Below are positions 49,726 to 59,219 of a DNA stretch of 64,000 nt, piece after piece. Origin of the DNA: Marinobacter mangrovi (GTDB taxonomy: Bacteria > Pseudomonadota > Gammaproteobacteria > Pseudomonadales > Oleiphilaceae); NCBI RefSeq assembly GCF_016798325.1, contig NZ_JAERVO010000002.1, forward strand, positions 248,001 to 312,000, given 5' to 3'. Numbering within the stretch: the first letter of the stretch is position 1; every line of letters begins with the position of its first letter. The position numbers and the translations under genes were made by a program. The notes below the pieces were generated by a model. The model searched no databases. It saw only the letters and a list, made by a program, of their open reading frames with translations, and was not told the origin of the DNA.

Positions 49726-50499
49726 ATGTCTGATCTTACCGCAGTCCAGTATGTCCTGATTGGTCTGATCTTTGTCTGGAGTGGGTTCGTGCGCTCCGGG
49801 CTGGGGTTCGGCGGGGCGGTCCTGTCGTTGCCGTTCCTGCTGCTGGTCCACGACAATCCGCTGGCTTTCCTGCCGATCATCGCCATTCAGCTGTTGGTGT
49901 TTTCCGGCCTGACCATCGTCATGAACAACCGTAAGAGCCAGGCGGCCAGGCAGCCGGACGGTGGAACCGTGGACTGGCGCTATCTGGGCCGCATCCTGGC
50001 CATCATGATCGTCCCCAAGCTGATCGGCGTGTTCGGGCTGGTGACGCTTCCGCCGACCGTCATGAGCACGATCATCTTCGGCATCGTGACCGTGTACTCG
50101 ATTTCCTACCTGCTGGACCGCCCCTTCCGCAGCAAGAACAAGGTGGTGGATGTCGTCTTCCTGATGCTCGGCGGCTACGTCAGCGGCACGTCGCTGATCG
50201 GCGCGCCCCTGGTGATTGCCGTGGTGGCCCAGCACCTGCCCAAGGAAAAGCTGCGGGATACCCTGTTTGCGCTCTGGTTCATCCTGGTCACCATCAAGAT
50301 GGCGGCGTTTATCGCGGTGGGGGTCGATCTTGAGTTGAAACAACAACTCTGGCTCTTGCCCTGTGCCGCGGTCGGCCATGTGATCGGCCTGCGGTTCCAC
50401 GACTACATGCTCAAAGCTGAGACGCCGGTCTTCTTCCGGGTGCTGGGCGGTGTTTTACTGGTGGTCAGCTGCGTTGGTCTGTGGAAAGGGCTGGGCTGA
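49726..50499 (+). CDS. TauE/SafE-family sulfite/sulfonate exporter-like protein
   Basis: 257 residues, about 7-8 helices. TauE/SafE signature: the TM1-loop GLGFGGAVLSLPFLLLV and a second inverted copy near LGGYVSGTSLIGAPLVIAVVA. Family members export sulfite, sulfoacetate or other organosulfur anions. The proximity (about 370 nt) to a sulfide oxidation operon suggests removal of sulfite formed there; that is inference. Confidence 0.82.
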   Translation: MSDLTAVQYVLIGLIFVWSGFVRSGLGFGGAVLSLPFLLLVHDNPLAFLPIIAIQLLVFSGLTIVMNNRKSQAARQPDGGTVDWRYLGRILAIMIVPKLIGVFGLVTLPPTVMSTIIFGIVTVYSISYLLDRPFRSKNKVVDVVFLMLGGYVSGTSLIGAPLVIAVVAQHLPKEKLRDTLFALWFILVTIKMAAFIAVGVDLELKQQLWLLPCAAVGHVIGLRFHDYMLKAETPVFFRVLGGVLLVVSCVGLWKGLG

Positions 50500-50864
50500 C
50501 CCGTCCAGTGTGCGAATGCCGTTTTCGGGTCATCCGGATTCGTCGGCGATTCGGGATCCATTTTCAAGACCCTGAAGCGGGTCTTCCTGTCTAAAATTCA
50601 GTCAGGCGCTCTACCACTCCTGATCGGGTGGCGTGGTTTCAGGGTGCCCTATTATTGATCGTTAAATCAATGTGTTGTGATGTTTTTGGGCGGCTTTCAT
50701 TCGGATGGAATCTGTCCCTGAATCTTTATATTCATTTTGGGAATATATTAATTCTAAAAAATGATTTGACACATTGAAAAATGCAATTTTACGTGTTATT
50801 CATAATTCATCTAAGCTTATAACATCGAAGCAAGCGTTGGCCCTGGCCAGCAAGGTGAATAGCC
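50500..50864. other. AT-rich control region before the sulfide operon
   Basis: 365 nt. An AAGACCC/GGGTCTT hairpin (50566-50585) can end the TauE transcript. TATATTC/GAATATA (50727-50747, 7-nt arms and 7-nt loop) is an operator-like repeat. TTGACA near 50765 could be a -35 box. A BigR/SqrR-type or FisR control site is possible but not identified. Confidence 0.45.
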
Positions 50865-51737
50865 ATGACGACACAGAAACCTCAAGTACAGATGTTTTTC
50901 GACGAGCCAACGAACACGTTCAGCTACGTCGTACGCGATCCCGACAGCCGCGCCTGCGCCATTGTCGATTCGGTCCTGGATTTCGATTACGCCGCAGGCC
51001 GGACGGACGTGCAGTCGGCGGATGCGATCATCGACTACATTCGCACCAACGACCTCTCCGTTGAATGGATCCTCGAGACTCACGTGCATGCGGATCACCT
51101 GTCCGCGTCGCCCTACCTGCATGAAAAGCTGGGTGGGCAGACCGGCATTGGGGCGCACATCATCGAGGTCCAGAACATTTTCGGGAAAGCCTTCAACGCC
51201 GGCACCGAGTTCGCCCGGGACGGCAGTCAGTTCGACCACCTGTTCCGCGAGGGTGATACGTTCCGAATCGGCGGTCTGGAAGGTCGGGTCCTGCACACGC
51301 CCGGTCACACACCGGCCTGCCTGACCTACGTGATCGGTGACGCGGCTTTCGTGGGCGACACGCTGTTCATGCCCGATTACGGTACTGCGCGCTGCGATTT
51401 CCCGGGCGGCGATGCGCGCACGCTGTACCACTCGATCCAGAAAGTGCTGTCCCTGCCACCGGAAACCCGCCTGTTCCTCTGTCACGACTACAAGGCGCCC
51501 GGGCGGGAAGAGTATGTCTGCGAGACCACCGTCGCTGAGCAGAAAGCCAGCAACGTCCATGTGCACGATGGCATTTCCGAAGATGATTTTGTGAGCATGC
51601 GTCGGGAGCGCGACGCCACCCTGGGCATGCCGCGACTGATCCTGCCGTCAGTCCAGGTCAACATGCGGGCCGGTCACATGCCCCCCGCCGAAGACAATGG
51701 GCAGGTGTACCTGAAGGTGCCACTCAACCTGTTCTGA
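50865..51737 (+). CDS. Persulfide dioxygenase-like MBL-fold hydrolase (Blh/ETHE1-type)
   Basis: 290 residues with the MBL metal-binding motif ETHVHADHLSA (HxHxDH near 72), a His in HTPGHTP near 147 and GDTLFMPDYG near 165. The PDYGTARCDFPGG segment is that of persulfide dioxygenases, which oxidise glutathione persulfide to sulfite. It lies just before a sulfide:quinone reductase gene, as in many proteobacterial sulfide operons. The C-terminal region, VQVNMRAGHMPPAEDNG, fits the BigR-linked Blh proteins. Confidence 0.86.
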   Translation: MTTQKPQVQMFFDEPTNTFSYVVRDPDSRACAIVDSVLDFDYAAGRTDVQSADAIIDYIRTNDLSVEWILETHVHADHLSASPYLHEKLGGQTGIGAHIIEVQNIFGKAFNAGTEFARDGSQFDHLFREGDTFRIGGLEGRVLHTPGHTPACLTYVIGDAAFVGDTLFMPDYGTARCDFPGGDARTLYHSIQKVLSLPPETRLFLCHDYKAPGREEYVCETTVAEQKASNVHVHDGISEDDFVSMRRERDATLGMPRLILPSVQVNMRAGHMPPAEDNGQVYLKVPLNLF

Positions 51738-51816
51738 ACCAGCCTTGTCCCCATCGACCTGAAGCGGGCCCGGTCGGCGATCGGGCCCGCCCTCACAACA
51801 ACAAGGAACCCTCATC

Positions 51817-53064
51817 ATGAACACAGCACAGCGGCGACACGATGTTGTCATCATCGGCGGTGGATCGGCGGGCATCTCCATGGCCGCGAGCCTTCATCGA
51901 CGGCGTCACAGTCTCGATATCGCCATCATCGAGCCCTCCGAGCGCCACTGCTATCAACCGGGTTGGACGATGGTCGGCGGCGGGGTATTCAGCCTCGCTG
52001 AAACCATCAAGCCGATGAAGTCAGTGATGCCGGAGCACGTCACCTGGTACCGCGCCGAGGCCCGGGCCTTCCGGCCGGACGAGGACCAGGTGGAGCTGTC
52101 GGATGGCACGATACTGGGATACCAGAGGCTGGTTGTGGCCCCGGGCCTAGAGCTCAACTGGGACGCCGTTGAAGGGCTGTCAGAAACCCTGGGAACCAAC
52201 GGGGTGACTTCCAACTACCACCCGGATACCGCGCCCTACACCTGGCAGCTGATCCAGAACCTGAAGTCCGGGACAGCGCTGTTCAGCCAGCCGCCGATGC
52301 CCATCAAATGCGCCGGAGCGCCACAAAAAGCCATGTACCTGGCCTGTGATCACTGGATGCGTCAGGGGGTGCTTGGCAGTATGGACGTGCATTTCAAGAA
52401 CGCCGGCGGCGTGATGTTCGGGGTGCCGGACTATGTTCCCGCCCTGGAACGTTATGTCGAACGCTACCACATTCACAAGGACTTCCAGCAAAACCTGATA
52501 GCGGTCAACGGGCCGGCGAAAAAGGCGACCTTCCGTGACCTGTCGGTTGAGGGCGAGGAGCGTTTCATAGAGTGCCGCTTCGATATGCTGCACGCGGTAC
52601 CGCCCCAACGGGCGCCGGCGTTTGTCAGGGAATCCGTTCTGGCCAATGAGGCCGGCTGGCTCGATCTCGACAGCGAAACGCTCCAGCATCCCCGCTACCC
52701 GAGGATCTTTGGGCTGGGGGATGTGAGCGGCACCGCCAACGCAAAAACCGCGGCCGCCGTGCGCAAGCAGGTGCCGGTGGTGGCGGACAATCTGTTGGCC
52801 AGCCTGGATAACCAGCCCCTGACGGCAGCGTACTACGGTTACGGATCCTGTCCGCTGACCGTCGAGCGTGGGCGCATCGTGCTGGCCGAATTCGGCTACG
52901 GTGGTCAGCTCCAGCCGACGTTCCCGAAGTGGATTAATGACGGCACTCAGCCCACCAGGCTGGCCTGGATGCTGAAGGCGAGATATTTGCCCTACATATA
53001 CTGGCACGGCATGCTCAAGGGCCACGAATGGCTGGTGAAGCCCGGCCGGCGCAACGCCGCGTAA
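51817..53064 (+). CDS. sqr: Sulfide:quinone oxidoreductase (type II, SQRDL-like)
   Basis: 415 residues. FAD-binding GGGSAG at residues 14-19, RHCYQPGWTMVGGG and a PIKCAGAPQKAMYLACD stretch with the active-site Cys near 167. GVPDYVPAL, the second FAD site GLGDVSGTANAKTAAAVRKQ, and the terminal YGSCPLTVERGRIVLAEFGYGG, with a further Cys near 346, are all found in SQRDL-type enzymes. It oxidises sulfide and passes electrons to quinone; persulfide goes to the upstream dioxygenase. Only 4 nt separate it from the downstream SulP gene. Confidence 0.9.
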   Translation: MNTAQRRHDVVIIGGGSAGISMAASLHRRRHSLDIAIIEPSERHCYQPGWTMVGGGVFSLAETIKPMKSVMPEHVTWYRAEARAFRPDEDQVELSDGTILGYQRLVVAPGLELNWDAVEGLSETLGTNGVTSNYHPDTAPYTWQLIQNLKSGTALFSQPPMPIKCAGAPQKAMYLACDHWMRQGVLGSMDVHFKNAGGVMFGVPDYVPALERYVERYHIHKDFQQNLIAVNGPAKKATFRDLSVEGEERFIECRFDMLHAVPPQRAPAFVRESVLANEAGWLDLDSETLQHPRYPRIFGLGDVSGTANAKTAAAVRKQVPVVADNLLASLDNQPLTAAYYGYGSCPLTVERGRIVLAEFGYGGQLQPTFPKWINDGTQPTRLAWMLKARYLPYIYWHGMLKGHEWLVKPGRRNAA

Positions 53065-53068
53065 TGCC

Positions 53069-54826
53069 ATGAAAGTAGCGCGCTATCTTCCGTTCCTGCA
53101 GTGGCTGCCTGAATACAACCGCTCGGTGTGCGTCAGCGATGCGCTGGCGGCGGTGATCGTCACCATTATGCTGATTCCGCAGTCGCTGGCTTACGCGCTG
53201 CTGGCCGGTCTGCCACCGCAGGTCGGGCTGTATGCCTCGATCCTGCCGCTGATCCTGTACGCCCTCTTCGGCACCAGCCGCACGCTGTCGGTGGGGCCGG
53301 TGGCCGTGATTGCGCTGATGACGGCGGCGGCCCTGGACGGTATCGCCGTACCGGGGAGTCCGGAGTACCTGGTCGGCGCGATTCTGCTGGCGGTAATGTC
53401 GGGACTGATTCTGGTGGTGATGGGATTGCTTCGCTTGGGCTTCCTGGCCAATTTCCTCAGCCACCCGGTGATCTCCGGGTTCATCACGGCGTCGGGTATT
53501 GTCATCGCGGCCAGCCAGCTCAAGCACATCCTCGGGGTCGACGCGGACGGTCATAACCTGATCGAGCTTGGTCGCGGCCTGTTTGGACAACGCCATGCCA
53601 TCCACTGGCCCACCGTGCTGATGGGTGTGGGCACCCTGGCGTTCCTGATGCTGTGCCGCAAGCGGCTGAAGCCCTTGCTCAAGCGCTTTGGAGCCGGAGA
53701 CCGGCTGGCCGATATCGTGTCCAAGTCGGCGCCGATCCTGGCGGTGATGGTAACGACGCTGGTTACCTGGGGGTTGGGATTGGCTCAGCAGGGGGTGAAA
53801 GTGGTCGGGCATGTGCCGGCGGGATTGCCGGATCTGAGCCTGCCCTCAATGGATCCGGGGTTGTGGCGGGAGCTGTTCGTCGGTGCGCTGCTGATCAGTA
53901 TCGTTGGCTTTGTGGAATCCGTTTCCGTGGGCCAGACCCTGGCTGCAAAGCGTCGGCAGCATATCGACCCGGACCAGGAGTTGATTGGTCTGGGTATGGC
54001 CAACCTGGGGGCGGGGGCCTCCGGCGGCATGCCGGTAACCGGTGGTTTCTCGCGTTCCGTGGTCAACTTCGATGCCGGTGCCGAAACGCCGGCTGCCGGC
54101 GCGTTCACAGCCGTCGGCATTGCCCTGGCGACCGTCACCCTGACGCCGGCCATCGCCTTCCTGCCCAAGGCCACGCTGGCCGCCGCGATCATCGTCGCGG
54201 TGTCGACCCTGATCGACCTGAAAGCCCTGGTGCGCACCTGGCGGTACTCGGCGGTGGATTTTGTGGCCATGCTGGCGACCATCGTGCTGACGCTGACCTA
54301 CAGTGTTGAGGCGGGCATCCTGGCGGGTGTGGGGTTGTCCGTCGGGTTGTTCATGTACCGCACCTCCCGCCCGCACAGCGCGGTGGTCGGCCGTGTGCCC
54401 GGCACGGAGCACTTCCGGAATGTGCAGCGCCATCAGGTTGAGACTCACCCCCGCGTGGCCATGCTGCGGGTGGATGAGAGCCTGTATTTTGCCAATGCGC
54501 GCTTTCTGGAGGAGTGCGTGATGGACTTGGTGAGCCGGCAGCCGGCATTGCAGGATGTGGTGCTGGTGTGCGCCGCGGTGAACCTGATCGATGCGTCGGC
54601 TCTGGAGAGCCTGGAAGCGATCAACGAACGTTTGCGGGACAGCGGCGTGCGTTTGCACCTGACGGAAGTGAAGGGGCCGGTGATGGATCGGCTTGGGAAA
54701 ACCGACTTTCTCAAGGACCTCAGTGGCCGGGTGTTCCTGAGTGCCTATGAGGCTTGGGAGGCGTTGACGCATGAGACGCTGGTGGAGGCTGAATCCAAGA
54801 GTGTGCCGTTAGCGGTGGGCCCATAA
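53069..54826 (+). CDS. SulP-family anion transporter with C-terminal STAS domain
   Basis: 585 residues. Membrane part to about residue 420: IPQSLAYALLAGLPPQVGLYASILPLILYALFGTSRTLSVGPVAVIAL, the SulP hallmark, with further GLVESVSVGQTL-like motifs. The STAS domain (about 440-570) reads VAMLRVDESLYFANARFLEECV and ASALESLEAINERL. The family moves sulfate, bicarbonate or other anions. Being third in the sulfide operon, a role in exporting sulfate/sulfite or importing bicarbonate can be proposed but not decided. Confidence 0.87.
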   Translation: MKVARYLPFLQWLPEYNRSVCVSDALAAVIVTIMLIPQSLAYALLAGLPPQVGLYASILPLILYALFGTSRTLSVGPVAVIALMTAAALDGIAVPGSPEYLVGAILLAVMSGLILVVMGLLRLGFLANFLSHPVISGFITASGIVIAASQLKHILGVDADGHNLIELGRGLFGQRHAIHWPTVLMGVGTLAFLMLCRKRLKPLLKRFGAGDRLADIVSKSAPILAVMVTTLVTWGLGLAQQGVKVVGHVPAGLPDLSLPSMDPGLWRELFVGALLISIVGFVESVSVGQTLAAKRRQHIDPDQELIGLGMANLGAGASGGMPVTGGFSRSVVNFDAGAETPAAGAFTAVGIALATVTLTPAIAFLPKATLAAAIIVAVSTLIDLKALVRTWRYSAVDFVAMLATIVLTLTYSVEAGILAGVGLSVGLFMYRTSRPHSAVVGRVPGTEHFRNVQRHQVETHPRVAMLRVDESLYFANARFLEECVMDLVSRQPALQDVVLVCAAVNLIDASALESLEAINERLRDSGVRLHLTEVKGPVMDRLGKTDFLKDLSGRVFLSAYEAWEALTHETLVEAESKSVPLAVGP

Positions 54827-54840
54827 GGCGCTGGAGATTC

Positions 54841-54982
54841 GTAGGTTGGGCTGACGCAGGAAGTCCAACATCGAGTGGCCCATTCCCAGGCTGGACGGCT
54901 CTCAACGCGACTTGTGTGGCTAAATCCAGGATGGAATCAGGTAGCCCGTTATTGTTGGGCTTCCTGCGTCAGCCCAACCTAC
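54841..54982. repeat. Paired inverted-repeat element, copy 2
   Basis: Arms 54841-54870 and 54953-54982, opposite orientation, one mismatch (T for C). Same arm sequence as at 30599-30755; spacer about 82 nt and not similar to the spacer of copy 1. Lies between the SulP gene and a terminator region. Confidence 0.8.
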
Positions 54983-54983
54983 G

Positions 54984-55105
54984 CGCTACATGTTGAGGAG
55001 ACCTCGAGGCCGGTTTTCGGCAGCCTTGCAGGCTGCTCCGAAGCTAAAGCATCGGCTACATTTTGAGAAAACCTCGAGCGTGTAGCAGACGCTTTAGCTT
55101 CTGAG
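54984..55105. repeat. Hairpin-forming second repeat next to copy 2
   Basis: Two near-direct copies (GCTACATGTTGAGGAGACCT at 54984 and GCTACATTTTGAGAAAACCT at 55056). An inverted pair GAAGCTAAAGC...GGCTAC and GTAGCAGACGCTTTAGCTTC also lies there. The block may be a remnant of another mobile or REP-like unit. No coding sequence here. Confidence 0.45.
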
Positions 55106-55158
55106 GCGCCGAAGGTGCCCCTAAAAGACACGCCGTGGATAACATCGATACCAAAAGA

Positions 55159-55194
55159 AAAGCGGGTGCCCACCCTCGATGGTGCACCCGCTTT
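55159..55194 (-). terminator. Rho-independent terminator of the DUF4340 operon
   Basis: 11-bp stem AAAGCGGGTGC/GCACCCGCTTT with a 14-nt loop; on the minus strand the stem is followed by TCTTTTGG. It is downstream of the last minus-strand gene at 55218. Confidence 0.75.
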
Positions 55195-55217
55195 CTGTTT
55201 GTGGGAACGGGGCCGGC

Positions 55218-56321
55218 TTATTCTGCCGGTTCGTCGTCCGCTTTCTTGGCCGTTGATGAGGCCGTTGCCGTATCGGCGGCCGGTTTATCATCTTTGGCGG
55301 CCACCAACAGCGTGTCCGGTGACGCCGCTTTCACCAGCGTTTGCCCCAGAGCGGCCGTGATCCGGAATGTCCGGTCCTGATCGGACACGGACAGGAACCA
55401 CGGCTCATGCTTTGGCGCCTTGCCGGGCTTGGACTTTGCCTTGGCGTCGTCCGCGGAGTCTGGCTTCGACTCTGCCTTGGCAAACGTGTAGGTCACCGTT
55501 TTACCGTCTGACTTGTCGAGCTGGATCGTCAGCGTCTGGTCGGCCAGGGCCTGTTTGGCCGCATCGGCATCCGCCAGGGACTGGATCCGCAGACCGGACA
55601 GCTGCCCCGCGAGGGTCGCCGCCGCCTTGGTGTCCAGCGTCTTGCCGGCGGGCAGGTTATCCACGTGCCACGGCGCCGGTGCTTTGCCTTTATCGGTGTT
55701 TTCGCTGTCTGACTTGTCCGCCGGCTTCTTGGTGGTTTGCGTCAGCTTCAGGTCACCGACTTCCACCGCGGCGATCTTGTCGATCGGCGTGGTCAGGATC
55801 TCCTTGTCCAGCCAGCTGTCGCTTTCCACCGGCGCCTGGTAGGCGGCCAGCTTCACCCGGTAGATGTTGCTGTCACCCTTGAGGCGCGCGTAGGACTGGT
55901 CGGTTCCCGGCGAGCTGCCCAGGTAGACCGTGGCCACATCCTGGCCGTCGCGACGCAGCACCAGACGACGTTTGAAGTCGTCCTTGGCCACCTTGAAGCG
56001 GCTTTGGGCGCTGGGCGAGGTCGCCACCGGAATGCCCTGTTTGGCCGCGACCAGCGCGTCCACCAGTTGGTTTGCCTGATCGCTGCTGGCCGGAAAGCCA
56101 TCCAGGGAGGGCAGTTGCCACTGGTCGCCCTTACGTTTGATGGTCAGGGACGAGTCCGGCCCGTCCGCGATGACCATCTCGTCCAGGTCATCCAGCGACG
56201 CGCTCAGCAGTGGCTGGTCCGGCGATACATCACTGATGTCTTTGTGGGACATGTTCAGGCCGAAGGCCAGCAGGACCTGGACCCCCAGCAGAACGGCGAG
56301 TATTCGAACTGTTTTCGCCAT
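55218..56321 (-). CDS. DUF4340-domain exported protein, last gene of the ABC operon
   Basis: 367 residues; GGAGG lies 9 nt before ATG 56321 (a GTG at 56324 abuts it). N-terminal hydrophobic segment (VRILAVLLGVQVLLAFGLN) then a DUF4340 domain: MVIADGPDSSLTIKRKGDQW, LVDALVAAKQG and ATVYLGSSPGTDQSYAR. The rest is rich in Lys, Ala, Asp and Ser repeats. DUF4340 proteins are regularly encoded with GldG-like ABC components in diverse bacteria; their role is not known. It follows the GldG-like gene on the same strand with 3 nt between. Confidence 0.84.
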   Translation of the reverse strand: MAKTVRILAVLLGVQVLLAFGLNMSHKDISDVSPDQPLLSASLDDLDEMVIADGPDSSLTIKRKGDQWQLPSLDGFPASSDQANQLVDALVAAKQGIPVATSPSAQSRFKVAKDDFKRRLVLRRDGQDVATVYLGSSPGTDQSYARLKGDSNIYRVKLAAYQAPVESDSWLDKEILTTPIDKIAAVEVGDLKLTQTTKKPADKSDSENTDKGKAPAPWHVDNLPAGKTLDTKAAATLAGQLSGLRIQSLADADAAKQALADQTLTIQLDKSDGKTVTYTFAKAESKPDSADDAKAKSKPGKAPKHEPWFLSVSDQDRTFRITAALGQTLVKAASPDTLLVAAKDDKPAADTATASSTAKKADDEPAE

Positions 56322-56324
56322 CAC

Positions 56325-59219
56325 TTAAACCTCCGCAAGAATCCGTTGATAGCGACGACGGTCGCCGGCTCGCACGCTACGACGCCACAGCCAGACCAGC
56401 AGCAGGGCGAGGGCCGCCAGGCCGTAGTTCAGGTACTCCCAGAAACGCTGGGTGTCGTTGTCCATCGGCACCAGGGTGCGGGCAAACTGGGTCTGGCCAC
56501 GCAAGGCGAGCAGGCCCGGATCTTCCAGCGACCAGTCGATGGCGTTCTGCACCATGTCGATCGGCTTGGTGTAGACCGTGCCGAGTTCCTGGGACACCAG
56601 GTTCACCATGGTGTCGGACGCAAAGGCGTTGCTGGCGATCAGCACCAGCCGCGACGAATCCGGCGACTGCTTGATCACGCTGGTGAAGGTCGGCTTGTCA
56701 GCCTGCTTCTTGCCCTGGGCGTTTTTCGCGTTCTTGCTGCCTTTGTCATCCGCAGACTGGGCCAGCGGCGACTGGCGGTCGGCGTAGTAGGACTGGAACT
56801 GCCCCTTGATCGCCACGGCCAGCGTCTGCGCTTTGGGCTCGCCGTGGGTGGCGAAGCCAAGCTGCGGGTACTGGTTCATGTTGGGGATGGCCTGGGTGCT
56901 GTCGGTGGTCCAGGTCTGTGGCGAGCTTTCCAGCAGCCGGGTGACGTTGCGATCGCCCATCGCTTTCTTGTCGATGGTGATCGGTGACGCCCAGCCGAGG
57001 GTCATCTGGTCCAGCGAACGGGTCACCGGATGCTTCGGATTCAGCTCGTCGCCGCGCAGATCCGGGAAGGGCGCGTAGGGCACCATCTGGATCTCGCGGA
57101 AATTCATGCCGCCCACGTTGCGGGTGACGGGCACCGGCAGCGAGGAACTTTGGGCATCCAGCACCATCTTCGGCTGGATGGTGACGCCCATCCTGGCGAG
57201 CCAGTCTTCCAGGCCGGACTTGGTTTTCTCCATGCTCAGGGAGCGGCCCGCGCTGACCTTGAACGGGGAGGTGGCCATCACGATCCGGCCGCCACGCATC
57301 AGGAACTGGTCGATGGCAAAGCGCTGCTTGTCGTCCAGGTTCTGCGGGGCGAGTACCAGCAGCAGGTCGGTTTCCGCCGGGACCTTGCCGTCAGACAGCT
57401 GGCTCTGCTTGACGCGGACATTGTCCTTCAGCGCCGTCATCAGCTTCTGGTACTGGGACTGCGGCGGCATACCCCGCATCTGGCGCATGCGGGCCATCGG
57501 GTCCTGCGGTGCCACCACGGTCACCGTTTTCAGCACGCCCGGTGTGAGACGCTGCAACGCGGACTTGATCGACCGCTTCATGGCGGCCTTGTCCAGCGTG
57601 TCGGGCAGGGGCACCGGCACCACGTTGTCACCGCTCTGCAGGGTCATGTTGAACCAGAACGGCTGCGGGTCGGTGAGGCTGGCGATGCGCGGCTGGTAAC
57701 CGTACTGCTCGGTGAGCTGATCGCCGAGCTTGCCGCCGTTGGCGTCCGGATCCTCAATCTGGACCGAGAGCTTGTCCTCGTGGCCCTTGGCCATGTCCTT
57801 AAGGATGTCGGTCACGTTGCCTTTCAGCTGAACCAGTTCCTTCGGCAGTTTCTGCTCCGACGAGAAATAGCCGTGGAAGGTGACCGGCTGGTCGATCGAC
57901 GCGAAGGCGTTATCGCCGGCCCGGTAGGTACTGACCAGTTTGTGGATGGTGCGGGTCAGTTCGTATTCCGGGCTCTTCAGGGCGACGTCGAGCTTGTTAT
58001 CGCTCTGGGATTTCACGTCGATCAGGTCGCGGAAACCGAGCACCTGGTACTGGTCGCCGTAGGACACCACCACGTTGAAGTAGGCGTTGACCACCGACGA
58101 CTGGTAGCGGCTGGCGGTCTGGAACGGCACCGGCTTGATGCCGTACTGGGACGCGGCCTGCTCTTCGACGTCGTGATCCTTGGTGGGATCGAGGAACTGC
58201 ACCTGGACGTTCTTGCCGCCGGCAATGGCGTATTCCTGCAGCAGGTCGCGGATGCGCGGCACCAGCGGCGCCAACAAGGGATGCGTCTTGTCCGAGAAGT
58301 AACCGCGAATCACCAGCGGTTCGTGCAGCTGGTTCAGCTCATGGTAAGTGGCGTCGGACAGGGAATACATCTGGCTCTGAGTGATGTCGGCGCGGGCGCT
58401 GCTGACCGGCGTCAGCCAGGCGTTGGCGACGACGAAGTTGGCGATGGCCAACGCACAGACCCAGGTCCAGCCCCGGTGACGGCGATTCGGCGGGTTGCCG
58501 GCCCAGCGCATGCGCTCCAGGCTCAGGCGGTTCAGCACCAGGAATACGCCGGTGATGGAAACGTAATAGTACAGGTCACGCAGATCGATCACGCCGCGGG
58601 TGATGGAATCGAAGCGGCTGCCGGTGCCGATTTCCTCCAGGAAATGCGCGACCTGATGACCGAACAGGTTGGTCAGCAGGCTGGAGCCCAGCAGGTAGAA
58701 AATGCCGCAGACCAGCGTGGTCAGGATCAGCGACACGATCGGGTTGTCGGTGCGGCTGCTCATGAACAGGCCGATCGACAGGTAGGCCGCGCCCAGGAAC
58801 AGGGTGGCCACGTAGCCGCCGATGACCGGGCCCCAGTCCAATGGGCCGATGAAGGACACGGTGATGGGCAGCGGCAGCGTCATGGCCAGCGCCAGGGCCA
58901 GCAGGCCCATGCCCGCCAGGAACTTGCCGCCAATCAACGGCAGCGGACCGACCGGCGAAGTCAGCAGACTTTCCACGGTGCCGGATCGGCGCTCCTCGGA
59001 CCAGCTGCGCATGGTCAGCGCGCCAATCAGGAAGATCAGCAGGACGGGCATCCACTCGAAGAGGGGGCGTACATCGGCGATGTTGCGGGCAAAGAAAGCC
59101 TCGCCCCAGAACACCACGAACAGGGTGACCGCCAGGAAAACGCCCAGGAACAGGAAGGCGGCCGGCGAGGCAAAGAAGCCCCGGAATTCCTTGCGGGCGA
59201 TCGTCATCAGATCATGCAT
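56325..59219 (-). CDS. GldF-GldG-type ABC permease fused to extracytoplasmic domain
   Basis: 964 residues. The N-terminal 240 residues are an ABC-2 permease with six helices (MTIARKEFRGFFASPAAFLFLGVFLAVTLFVV start). After a TM near residue 250 comes a GldG-like extracytoplasmic region (about 290-900) with SDATYHELNQLHEPLVIRGYFS and a late DUF4350-like section; a final TM (YLNYGLAALALLLVWLW) and basic tail end it. In Bacteroidetes the two parts are separate GldF and GldG proteins used in gliding; here they are fused, as is common in proteobacteria. The substrate is unknown. The start overlaps the ATPase stop by 8 nt. Confidence 0.85.
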   Translation of the reverse strand: MHDLMTIARKEFRGFFASPAAFLFLGVFLAVTLFVVFWGEAFFARNIADVRPLFEWMPVLLIFLIGALTMRSWSEERRSGTVESLLTSPVGPLPLIGGKFLAGMGLLALALAMTLPLPITVSFIGPLDWGPVIGGYVATLFLGAAYLSIGLFMSSRTDNPIVSLILTTLVCGIFYLLGSSLLTNLFGHQVAHFLEEIGTGSRFDSITRGVIDLRDLYYYVSITGVFLVLNRLSLERMRWAGNPPNRRHRGWTWVCALAIANFVVANAWLTPVSSARADITQSQMYSLSDATYHELNQLHEPLVIRGYFSDKTHPLLAPLVPRIRDLLQEYAIAGGKNVQVQFLDPTKDHDVEEQAASQYGIKPVPFQTASRYQSSVVNAYFNVVVSYGDQYQVLGFRDLIDVKSQSDNKLDVALKSPEYELTRTIHKLVSTYRAGDNAFASIDQPVTFHGYFSSEQKLPKELVQLKGNVTDILKDMAKGHEDKLSVQIEDPDANGGKLGDQLTEQYGYQPRIASLTDPQPFWFNMTLQSGDNVVPVPLPDTLDKAAMKRSIKSALQRLTPGVLKTVTVVAPQDPMARMRQMRGMPPQSQYQKLMTALKDNVRVKQSQLSDGKVPAETDLLLVLAPQNLDDKQRFAIDQFLMRGGRIVMATSPFKVSAGRSLSMEKTKSGLEDWLARMGVTIQPKMVLDAQSSSLPVPVTRNVGGMNFREIQMVPYAPFPDLRGDELNPKHPVTRSLDQMTLGWASPITIDKKAMGDRNVTRLLESSPQTWTTDSTQAIPNMNQYPQLGFATHGEPKAQTLAVAIKGQFQSYYADRQSPLAQSADDKGSKNAKNAQGKKQADKPTFTSVIKQSPDSSRLVLIASNAFASDTMVNLVSQELGTVYTKPIDMVQNAIDWSLEDPGLLALRGQTQFARTLVPMDNDTQRFWEYLNYGLAALALLLVWLWRRSVRAGDRRRYQRILAEV

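Noticed and set aside
54841-55105. CRISPR array
   Set aside because: The repeats are inverted pairs and few, without regular spacers, and no cas genes are near.
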